Positions 54,605-64,000 of a stretch of 64,000 bases of DNA are shown piece after piece. The stretch spans positions 186,001 to 250,000 of the forward strand of contig JAMYHL010000020.1 in assembly GCA_025531455.1 (NCBI GenBank), in the 5' to 3' direction. The notes below the pieces were generated by a model, which made no database searches, was not told the DNA's origin, and saw nothing but the letters and a program-made list of their open reading frames with translations. A program made the translations under genes and the position numbers. The first letter of the stretch is position 1; each line of letters opens with the position of its first letter. This DNA is from Apiotrichum sp. Y4204 (lineage: Eukaryota; Basidiomycota; Tremellomycetes; Trichosporonales; Trichosporonaceae).

Positions 54605-57600
54605 TTTCATTCCATCCTCCGCATCGCACATGAACCAGTCTCCACACCAGGCTTTAGGTTTCCGCAACCCACACGATATACCTAGCTCGACGAACACCAC
54701 AAGGACGATGCCCGCCTGTTTTCATCTTTCTGTCCTCTCTGCATAGTCTTGCGACGCTTGAGCCTGTCTTGTTATCTCGCCGGCGCCATCGAACCAAACC
54801 AACACCCCCCCCCCCCCCCCCCCGCCTCGCCAGAGTGTACGCGGCATTGACTGCTGCTCTCTCCCCTTTGCATCGTTTCCTTTGCCTTCGGCTTTCCTTG
54901 ATTATTCGATATCGGTTTTGGTTCCCGTCTGCCTGTCCTCGACCAACATCTCGACTGCTCGACCGTCTCTCGCGCCCCCACCAACATCATCCAGAACCCA
55001 AGAACCCGGTCTCATTCTATTCCACAGCCCCATCCAACCTGTCCCCGACCCGCCTGACTCTCGTACCGTTCGTAAACAATTAAACCCAACCAGCATCTTT
55101 TGTTTACGTCTCCCCCGCCCTGTCCATTTCCCAATTCTCCTTTGTTTCATGAGATCGCTGCTGCAGAGAGAGGAGAGAGTAGAAACACCCGCCGCTGTTG
55201 CTGTTGGTAGAATGCGATATGCAAAAGTGGTGCTTGTTGTGGGATTGTGTGCGGTTGGTGTCTTTGTGTGTCTGTGTATCTGTGTCTGTGTGTGTGGGTG
55301 TTACGTTAGTTTGGAAGTTTGTTTGTGATTGTGCATCTTGTGATTGATGTGATGTTGTGATTGAGAGGAGATTGTGTCCGCATGGGTCGCATGCATTGTG
55401 TACGTGGCCCCGAAGTGATCGGTTTTGGCGGGAAGGGGGGGAGATGAAGACAAAGGGGGAGAGTGAAGGAAGGAAGGAAGGAAGGAAGGAAGGGGAAAAT
55501 CCGCCGATGGTGCGGCAAAAGGGGTTCCATACCCTTTTCCGTTTTCTTTCCTTTTGGTCTCTTTTCAGCGATTAGGAGACGAGGGGGAAGGACTATTAAT
55601 AGCGGAAGCAGAAAGTCAATACAATTCATACACCTGTCCTTTGGGTCTGCTGGCCCACAAGGCACGACGCCACCACCACGGCCCAACACAGGGGCGCAGG
55701 GGGAGGGGGGAACAGACTGAAGAGATTGATGCCCATTGTGGCTAGTGTGCAGCTGCTACACGGTACAGTACAGAGGAGTGGACATTGCATTGCACGCTGC
55801 ATGCTGTAAGCTGTAAGCTGGCTCAGCCGGCTGCTGTTTGCACCACGCGCACCACCTCGCAGCTCTTCATCACCATCTACTGTAAGTAGCATCACATCCC
55901 ACACCTATCAGTCCATCACATTACATCCACCCCTCCAACCCCCCTCCTCTCCCTCTCTGTCTCCCTCCACCCTCCTCCCCAGCCCCCATCTCCCCACCTA
56001 TCTCAGGTAGCGCCATCTCCCCAGCGGCCACATCCACCCACCCACGCCGCTACGCCAAGGGTCAGCGCCACGCACCACCATCCCTGGCTCGCGCCCTACA
56101 GCCTACAACCGCCGCCGACCCCCCTGTCCCCCGTACCCCTCTCCCCCTGCTATTCGATCTCCGGGGCCTCGGGGACGCTCATACGCTAAACTCCCGCTTC
56201 AACTCGGTCTTGCAACTCGGTCTCGCGGTCTCGTAGTTTCCGGTCTCGCGGTTTCTGGTCTCGAAACCCACTGTCCGCAGCCCGAAGAACGACTCGCCGG
56301 CGACGCCACCTGATCTTGGATGCCACACCGGCCACACCGCGCCACTAGCCACCATAGCCACTAGCCACTAGCCACTCGATTCTGGCGGTCTGGCGGATCT
56401 CACGACGCCACACAAAAACGCATCCACATCTCCACCCATCACACACCGCACGCCGAGTCGTACGCCCAGCAGCAGCGGCGCTTTGTTTGCTTTGATCCGT
56501 GATTGATTGTGCACCTGGGCCCGCTCGTGCCGCCATTCCCGGCTCGTGTGCATCTCCTAATCTCCTCGTCTCTGGTCTTAAACCTGCCGAGCTGGCCGAG
56601 CGCACGCCCTCGCTCACCGCTCGAGTACTCGAGTGTCTAATATCTAGAATTCCTGCTTTTTCCAAGGATTCCACAGGCCACTGGACGAGCAGCGCAGCTT
56701 GCACGCATCCCTCACAAAGTACGGCTATTGCGCTATTGTTCGCCCGCCGTCGACCGTCCACCCACCCCCTCTCTCTCTCTTGTTCCCCACACACACCCTC
56801 ATACCACATCCCACACGCCACATCTCGCACACCCTGGACCCGACTGGCCCGGCATCGATTCATCGAGCTCCTCTTGTGACCTTTGTGTCGTGTGTCTCAC
56901 CTGGCCCAGCGCTCTCGCTTTTCCCTCAGCCGGGCACCCTGCCACCCCCTTCTGCCGTCTGCTGTACCTGCCTGCACCCTGCACCCCCTGCATCTGCGGT
57001 ATTTGTTGTTTCCACAATACCACAGTCCAACAGACCAACCGACCACTCCGGGGGACCAACAGGATATTCTTCCAGGCCACCCGTGCACCTCATCACCACT
57101 TTGCTCTTTCCCTTCCGCCTCCATTCAGCGCGATCTGGCACGCCACCATCCACCTGGCCCGCTTTCAAAATCGCCCATCGTGCACCCACCCACCCACACC
57201 ACTCTCGCACAACCACACGCCGCACCGGCCTCGTCCTATACCCTCTTCTCCGCCGACCTGGCTCCCGCGCTCCCGCAGCACACGTCTGCAGCAACGTAGC
57301 ATCTCGCTGCTCGGACCGTTTGCCGACCCGAAACAGCCTCCTGCTTCCTGGCCGGCTCACCGAGAACGGCTCTGGTCATAGCGCACGGCTGGCTCATCCA
57401 CTCCATCTCCTATCTCTCACCCTCAACGATCGTCGCCGAGCCCGCATCCCTCCTCTCCGGCCGGCGACACCACTCCCATCGCATCGCATCCGTTCCGTCA
57501 TCGATCCTCCACCTCGGATCGCGGCCACCACTTTCCACCCGCACGGCAGTCCACAAGTCTCCGTGCTCCGCGCTCCGCGCTTCGCCTGATCCGCTAATTG

Positions 57601-58568
57601 TTCCCGCGATCCGCGATCCTCGCACTACGCACTGTACACCGCATCAGTGCACGCCAACTCCCGTATCCGCGACTCGTCATTGTTCGCGGTCCATCTCGTG
57701 CACTTCGCAGCACACAGCACTCGCAACCGGTAAACGCGCCAACGCCAACGGCCTTTTGCACTTTTTTTAGTGTGGGCGTGGACGGTACTTCCGGCTAGCG
57801 AAACGTCGTGCTCTCTGGGTCCGGCTCTGGTTCTGGCCCCGGCTCTGGCTCTGACGCTAGTTGTCGTTCTGGTTCTGGCGGCAACGGCTCGCTCGTTCCG
57901 GTTGAAGCAGTTCGGCGTGGCAGGCTTCCAGGTGCGTGAAACCACAAAGCAAGCCTCTCGTCTGCCACCCTCTGCGCGTGCAGCCTGGCTTGCGCCGCAC
58001 GGACCACCTTTGCACTGCTGTTACGCGGCGATTGTCCACGGCTGAGAAAGAGGGGCCTTGGCACGCTCGCACGCTCGTACGCACACTTGCACACTCGCAT
58101 CGCACAGCAGCGACAGCAGCACTAGCAGTCGCAAGCGCGATAGCATTGGTGGTGTGCACACCACTCCTACTGTGACGTGACCCGGCAAGCATACCCGCCG
58201 ACGTACCGACATCGACGGCGACACAAGCAGTGGCTGCTGTCCTGTCTTGCATCTGAAGCGTGGTCACTCTCGATCCACCACGACGTGGCCACCTGCCATC
58301 TCGTCTCCATCCCAATCTTGTTTCTTCCCATCCCTCCATCTTTAATCGACTTTTTCTCGTTTTCTCGTCACTTCTCATCTTCCGTACGCATTCTCTCCTC
58401 GTTACGATTCCAACGATTTACGGTCGCATTCTCTTTGGCATCTCGAGTATACACAAATCACATCCACCACTTCCCTAGCGAACACCCCTTGGCCGTCCTT
58501 TGTCTTCCCGCAAGCGTGACGCCGCATTTCCCTCACTCTTCACTCCACCAGCACCTCCTGCATACGCC
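54605..58568. other. 4-kb region between the Bni4-like gene and the RasGEF; probable long leader
   Basis: No supported gene. It contains a poly-C run (about 54805-54822), GT-rich DNA (about 55215-55330), a (GGAA)n tract (about 55466-55494) and a pyrimidine-rich stretch from about 55.9 to 58.5 kb. Frames of up to about 296 codons overlap in all three plus phases and read as Pro/Ser/His/Thr-rich without conserved segments. The downstream half is probably the 5' leader/promoter of the RasGEF gene. Confidence 0.5.
55466..55494. repeat. (GGAA)n microsatellite
   Basis: About seven GGAA units lie in a purine-rich stretch; simple repeat, no coding potential seen. Confidence 0.8.
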
Positions 58569-61500
58569 ATGGTAGATTCGCGGATAGGCGCCGCGCCGAC
58601 TGCGCTCGATACGCTGGGTATCGTCGACCTCAGCGAACCCGGTCCCTCGTCGTCGCACGCAATGTTCCGCGGCCATCGTTCCACCGCCCTCTCCCAGCGC
58701 TCAGATGACCACACAAATGAAACCCTCGGCCTGCCCCCAGATGCACAGGTCATTCGCGTCCCAGAGGGAGAAACATACCGCGTCCGCGCAGTGTACGACT
58801 TTGCGGCCACCGACGAGAGCGCTCTGAGCTTCCACGCCGGTGACGTTATCGAGGTCCTCACCATGCTGCCTTCCGGATGGTGGGACGGCATGCTGGGCAC
58901 TTCCCGCGGATGGTTCCCCTCAAACTACGTCGAGGACGTCGACGACGCGGATCTCGACGGGGAAGAGGACGTTGACGGGTACGGCAACTACAACGACAAG
59001 CACTACATGCAGCGCAATGGCGCCACCGACATGCTCGGCCTCGAGGAGCGCGGAGGATGGAACAACTGGGGCGGGGCTGATAATGAGCCCTCCTTAGACG
59101 ACCTCGCGCACGAAGTCATGGCTGGTCGGGAGCGCGAAGCGTCTCGCGACTCGGGTGCCGTCCCCACACGGGCGGACGCCGACCCGAATGAGACGGCGCG
59201 ACGCCTCGGCGCCGAACGAGAAGAGGTCTGGGTCCCGTCCCTTACTCCCGATGGGAGGGTGAGTGCAATCCGGATGTTCAACGCTGACCAGCAGTTGTAC
59301 TACCACAACACCCTGACGGGCGAAGAGTCATGGTCAATTCCCGGTGGCGAACCGCAGCTCGACATCAGCGCAAACACGAGCCAGAACGGAGACGCTGCCA
59401 GCGAAGCGGGCGGAGAACGATATGGTGCGACGCGGGCATCCCGTCGCCCATCTGCGTCGTCGTCCGGCGGCCCTGTATCGGCCCAAGTCATGGGCGAGGA
59501 ATTCCGACCGCCACACGCCCGGGGTGGCCAGAGTGGCGTTCCGCACCCTTGGGTGGCACGACTCAGCGACGACGGTCGCAGCTGGTACTATTACAACCAG
59601 TCGACTGGTGAGACCCGCCGAGACCCACCGCCTGCATCAAATCGTGCCGAAGGCGCGGACGCGTCTCGTGCGGGTGCTCATGGCGCCTCTGCCGGCGGCC
59701 GTACGTCGGGACCAAATCGCCGCACAAAGGACTGGGAGGATCGCATTCGATCCTCCCTTGCCCCTCTTTACGCCGCCCCACAGCGTCCCACGCTCGTGTA
59801 CTTGATGGACGCGGTGCACGACGCCATCACCCAGGTGTACGACGCCGCTCTTGCTGGTGTCCAGGCGGACGAGGAGCTCGCCGTCGCAAGGAGTACCCAC
59901 ACCGGCCTCGCGCTCGCAATACAGCACGAGGAGGGAGCCGTGGAGGACGTCTCGGCCGCGATCCAGGCTGTCGTCACGAGTGTCCGCAACTTTGTGGTTG
60001 CATTCGGCTATGTCGGCCCCGTGATTCCCCCGCCGCGCGGCAATGACTCGACCATCAACGATGAGTCGATGGAACGGCCGCCATGGGCTGGGGACATGAG
60101 CCTCGTCGGAAGCTTGGGCCTGATTCAGTACATGACGCACATTGCCATCACTGCCTCGCGCTCTGAGCCGGGCAGCAATCCCTGGGGTGCAGTTGTCCGT
60201 GCCGCCACCAAGCTTCGCGCCGTTATCGACGGTATGCCGCATATAATGTTCACAAACGTCGCGCCAGAGGAGCGCACGGGTGTCAAAGGCCGTCGACTCG
60301 CCGCATGGTTTGGCACAGATGCCCTGGGAGACTTTATGTCTGGGCGTTTTGGGTTCGGCCCGTCGACAGATGTTGCGCTGCGCCCGCTGAATGCCGAGAC
60401 CGTCGCCGACGTGCAAAAGCTGCAGACCGAGCTGACAACTGCCATCGCGGCAGGAGCGACGGCGGACGATGGCGGCGTGCTGGATATTATCCGCGCGACG
60501 TCCCGCTTCCGTGACGCCGTCAGCCGCATCGACGTGGCGGTTGCCATTGATCTCGACGGCGACCTGAGCGACATGGCCCACCCGACAGACTCTCACCACG
60601 AGGATGTGCGCGCGTACGCCGACCTCGTGTCCAAGGCGCGTCATGCGCTGCATGAGCTGGACGAGACGGCCCTTCAGCTCGACTCGGCCGCCGCAGACGT
60701 CTACCTCCGCTGGGACTCTCCTGCCAGCGTCGACTCTACGCACGAGGAGCTTGGCCAGACTGTGGAAAAAGTCTTTGGCGCGCTCAACTCTCTTTTTAAT
60801 GTTGCCCAGCAGCAGGCGACAATGCTCGAGCAGGGCCACGTTCGCGGTTCTCTCGGCGCGCGCTCGCCTTCGGCAATCACCCGCCGCGCCGCCTCTGCCC
60901 ACGGGAGGAAGCAGTCGCAGATGTCGCTCGAGTCGCATGCTTCCGGCCATGTCGAGCGCGGGGGCGAGGGCCACGACCGGCAGGGCTCCGGCACCTCGAC
61001 CGGGAGCCGCCGCACGCGGTCCACCGGTGCCGAGGCAGAGTTCCTCGAGGGCGACGACACGACCGTTACCAACACCGGGGGCAAGCGCCGCAGCCATCGC
61101 CTGTCGCGCACCTCGCAGAGCGCGTCCGCCTCGCAGACCAGCCTGGTCAATGCCGCCCCGCGCCAGAGCAGCAGTACCACCTCGCTCCCGTACGGCCAGG
61201 AATCCGAATCAGGCTCCACACGTGGCTCCAACCGCGCCTCCATCCTCAAGGCCGTACCCGGATTCCTCCGCCGCGACGACGCGGGATCAAAGATGAAGTC
61301 TGGCAAGAAGCTTGCCAAGCTCCTCGGCGACGACAGCATTGGTTCCCGTCTCGGGTCCATCCCCAGTGGTGCTGCACCGGCCGCGCCGCCGCCGCCCGTC
61401 CCGGCCCCGATGTCTGCGCCGCCCGCAGCCGCCATCCGTACCGAGCCCGCGTGGTACCTCAACACAGACTATCCCCCCGGCGAGATTGTGTTTGACGACA

Positions 61501-62925
61501 AGGGATGTGTCAGGGCGGGTACGATCCGTGCGCTTGTTGTGCGGTTGACGACGCACGTCAGCTATGACAATGCCTTTTTCCAAGAGTTCCTCCTGACCTT
61601 CCGGTCGTTCGTGTCGCCCGCCGACCTGATAGAGCTGCTCATCGAGCGGTATACGATTACCCCGCCTGAGGGCCTGCAGGGTGAACAGCTGCAGGAGTGG
61701 CAGCTGCGGAAGCAGACTCCTGTGCGATTGCGGTGAGTGGCAATGGCATTGATGAGTGCTGACGGACAGTGTGGCCAACACGCTCAAAGCGTGGCTCGAC
61801 AACCACTACTACGAAAAGGAGGACCTACACGCGCTGGATCTCATCGAGGACTTTGCGAAGAATGTCGTACCAGCAGGCAGCGAGCTCATATCGCGCCAGC
61901 TGCAGCAGCTCGTGGAGCGGAAACGCCGTGGCGACGATGCACAGTCGCGTCGTGTGTTAACGTCTGGATCTCAGCCAGCGCCGTTGCCGCTCGCTCCCCG
62001 CACCCAGACCGGACGGCCGCTGCAGCTGCTCGATATCCCGGCTCTCGAGATTGCCCGCCAGCTCACGATCATGGAGAGCCAGTACTTCCAGAGGATCAAG
62101 CCGAGCGAGTGCCTGCACAAGGCGTGGCAGAGCGACGCCGCGAGCGAGGTAGCGCCAAATGTTGGCTATGTCATCTTCACCGCGAACCGCCTCGCCGGGT
62201 GGATCGGACTGTCGATCCTGCGCGTCAAGGACGTCAAGGTCCGGGCCACTGTGATCAAGCATTTCATCCGCGTCGGAACCGACCTTCGCAAGCTGAACAA
62301 CTTCTCCTCCATGGCAGGCGTGGTTGCGGGACTGAGTTCATCGCCGATCTCCCGTCTCAAGAAGACGTGGGAGCTGCTCCCGGAGAAGACGATCCGCGAA
62401 TGGCGCGAACTCGAGCGGGCAATGGACTCGACCAAGAACTTTTCAAAGTACAAGGAGATGCTCAAGACAACCAACCCCCCGTGTGTCCCCTTCCTTGGCT
62501 TCTACCTCTCGGCGCTCGTGTTCATCGAGGACGGCAACAGGGACATGGTCCCCGCGCCGCAGCAGGATGGCTCTGGCAGTGTCCCAATGACGCCCACTGC
62601 CTCGCAGACGTCGATGCCGCGCCGCCCAAGCAACGCCACTACCTCTACCGGCATGTCGCGGCAGTCCACCGCGTGGTCGAACGGCACCGGCACAACCGCC
62701 AACGGTGAGGGGCAGCACCTCCTCATCAACTTCTTCAAACGCCACATGACTGCCGACATTCTGCGCGACATTCAGCAGTACCAGTCGCTGCCATACAACC
62801 TCGCCATGTCCCCGACCATAGCAAAGTTCATCGAGGAGGGCCTCGACGACGTTGCGAACGAAAAGGAGGATCTGTACGACATTTCCTTGGCCGTCGAGCC
62901 GAAGGAGACGGCACCGCCGCGATAG
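58569..62925 (+). CDS. Cdc25-type Ras guanine-nucleotide exchange factor with SH3 and two WW domains
   Basis: Coding exons 58569-59258, 59292-61732 and 61770-62925 give 1428 residues. An SH3 domain lies at about 71-125 (RVRAVYDFAATDESALSF, GWWDG, GWFPSNYV). The first WW domain (about 218-247) becomes canonical only if a 33-nt in-frame intron is removed; otherwise eleven extra residues split it. A second WW-like segment follows (HPWVARLSDDGRSWYYYN), lacking the final Trp. A Ser/Arg-rich region precedes the RasGEF N-terminal domain (GTIRALVVRLTTHVSYD, about 972-1100) and the catalytic domain (about 1130-1400: FTANRLAGWIG, LNNFSSMAGVVAGLS, PFLGFYLSALVFIEDGN). It activates Ras upstream of cAMP/MAPK signalling. 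The intron at 61733 is 37 nt. The start is the first ATG of the frame. Confidence 0.93.
59259..59291 (+). other. Hidden 33-nt intron inside the WW domain of the RasGEF gene
   Basis: It begins GTGAGT and ends CGCTGACCAG, matching this genome's donor, branch and acceptor exactly. It is a multiple of three without a stop, so an ORF scan passes through it. Splicing joins DGR to QLYYHN, the usual WW loop. Confidence 0.8.
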
Positions 62926-63476
62926 GACGTGCGGCCCGGGGGACCGATGCGGCTGCAGGTGCATAGTCATGCATTCGGCACTGTCGGCGCTTTCGACCTC
63001 CGGGCCCTTTAGAGCACTGCAGTGCACCACATCTACAACTCTTGTCCCGCCCCTCCAGCCGCGCTGCCGCGGGCGCGGACCACGAAGAGAGAATCGTATT
63101 CTCGTATCTTGCACGAAGGAGTATAGTCGTTTTCCTACTTATTATGTCTCGCATAGTCTTGGGTACCGTGCAGGCGCACGATGGATGTATATGGATAGCA
63201 GCTAGTTGGAGTGTAGTTGTCGTGGCGCATGTTGTGTGAGACAAAGTGCGAGTCACGGGTCAGTCTGGTCAGAGATTGTGTCTTGGGCGTCGACTTGAGC
63301 GCACATCAGGGGGGGGACGCGTGGAGATTGCGGAGATTGACGAGAGACATTGGTGGTTAAATGGAGATTCAACTTGTTCTAGCGACCCGGAGGAGCGCAA
63401 CAGGATACATGTACAGCAACTCACCGCCATACAAGAAAGGTACGCAGACCCCAATCGCATCTAACACCATCTCCAG
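62926..63476. other. Intergenic between the RasGEF and the small secreted protein
   Basis: 551 bases without a supported gene. An 8-base G run occurs near 63309. The last part should be the promoter of the small secreted protein gene. Confidence 0.5.
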
Positions 63477-63725
63477 ATGCGTCTCCTCACCACCCTCCTC
63501 ACCACCCTCATCCTCGCTCTCCCGGCCACAGCCCTCCCCGCGAAGACAAGCACAAGCACACCATGCACCATCGGCCCAGGCACACGCGAAGTCCCGAAAC
63601 TCACCTACGCCGCGGGCGAGACGTTCCGCGTACGCTGTGCCCGTGGAGGCTACTATCTTACCGAGGACGCGTGTTTTGTGCGCCGAGAAGGGGTGGCTGT
63701 TAGTGGAGCGGTGCCGCCTTGTTAG
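63477..63725 (+). CDS. Small secreted protein with four cysteines
   Basis: A single exon of 82 residues. A classical signal peptide (MRLLTTLLTTLILALPATALP, cleavage about 19-22) is followed by a mature part of about 60 residues with four Cys (TPC, RVRC, EDAC, PPC at the very end), enough for two disulphides. No family is recognised. The GGYYLTEDACF segment gives it a folded look. Third-position GC bias and the clean signal peptide support a real gene. The ATG at 63477 directly follows an AG that could also be a splice acceptor (ATCTCCAG|ATG), so an upstream leader exon is possible. Confidence 0.65.
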   Translation: MRLLTTLLTTLILALPATALPAKTSTSTPCTIGPGTREVPKLTYAAGETFRVRCARGGYYLTEDACFVRREGVAVSGAVPPC

Positions 63726-64000
63726 GATGTATTTGGGGTGTGGCTTGGGTTCTGGGAGCTTGGCAGGCTTGATGGGTCGGGCGTCGCACGGGTGTTGCGA
63801 AGTCGTTGCGAAACGCTGCGAAGATGTTGTGTTGCGAAGATGTTGCGAAGGGCCCACTTGGCCACTTGACTGCCACTCACATCACACACTCCTCGACGCT
63901 CGAGAACATTCCCCGCATCCTAACAAGACGGAATAAGCTTGTTCCCCCAACCGCCGGCACTAGCACCGATGACGCCGTGGTGCTTAGAGGATGACCTCCG
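63726..64000. other. Window end; no gene seen
   Basis: 275 bases with an imperfect GTTGCGAA repeat (about 63792-63848: GTTGCGAAGTC, GTTGCGAAACG, GTTGCGAAGA). No coding evidence. Confidence 0.5.

Noticed and set aside
56699..57589. 296-codon plus-strand frame in the RasGEF leader region
   Set aside because: Pyrimidine-rich DNA gives long Pro/Ser/His/Thr frames in all three phases; no conserved segment is visible.
59637..61097. 486-codon minus-strand frame inside the RasGEF gene
   Set aside because: Antisense to a gene with clear SH3, WW and RasGEF domains.

Overview
The window reads as nuclear DNA of a GC-rich basidiomycete. Genes are split by many tiny introns (GTGAGT donors, a CTGAC/CTAAC branch site a few bases before the AG), tRNAs carry introns, intergenic leaders are pyrimidine-rich, and the proteins are fungal (glyoxal oxidase, Dug2, Cdc25-type RasGEF, Bni4-like scaffold, D-serine dehydratase). 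A Tremellomycete yeast, possibly Trichosporonales, is my best guess. That is inference from gene style and cannot be proven here. I saw no virus, transposon, CRISPR array, rRNA or toxin gene.

Layout. 1-4.0 kb: no convincing gene, three long poly-C tracts, then a TATA box and an apparently spliced 5' leader of a GPI-anchored glyoxal oxidase (4.86-7.03 kb). 7.66-10.69 kb: DUG2 (WD40 plus M20 peptidase). 10.89-11.76 kb: cyanase (minus). 12.45 kb: intron-containing tRNA-Glu(CTC). 12.9-13.8 kb: TPR-less SGT1 (minus), sharing a promoter of about 230 bp with a BRAP2-type RING/UBP ubiquitin ligase (14.0-16.1 kb). 16.4 kb: tRNA-Thr(TGT). 17.0-18.2 kb: dimethylglycine-oxidase-like flavoprotein. 18.4-19.7 kb: uncharacterised membrane protein. 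19.8-21.7 kb: CCT3 chaperonin (minus). 22.5-23.8 kb: small mitochondrial coiled-coil membrane protein with 6-nt and 13-nt exons. 24.0-25.3 kb: low-complexity protein (minus). 26.8-28.4 kb: choline kinase. 29.0-32.7 kb: TBC-domain RabGAP.

33-45 kb is the accessory-looking part. Three divergent, apparently related F-box-like proteins all lie on the minus strand. They are followed by D-serine dehydratase (minus), a divergent zinc deaminase-fold protein (plus) and a repeat-bearing orphan protein (minus). 44.8-51.9 kb is a gene-poor, pyrimidine-rich stretch leading to a Bni4-like scaffold gene (51.9-54.6 kb). After another 4-kb leader comes a Cdc25-type RasGEF with SH3 and WW domains (58.6-62.9 kb). 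A small secreted cysteine-containing protein closes the window (63.5 kb).

The genes mostly serve unrelated housekeeping roles: proteostasis (CCT3, SGT1, BRAP2), glutathione and nitrogen salvage (DUG2, cyanase, D-serine dehydratase, DMGO-like), membrane and trafficking (choline kinase, TBC) and Ras/polarity signalling (RasGEF, Bni4-like). The most unusual things are the narrow class of 33-39-nt introns, including one hidden in-frame inside a WW domain, the micro-exons, and the F-box-like cluster. I rebuilt all splice models by eye from reading frame, splice motifs and remembered protein families; none was checked by alignment or RNA data.
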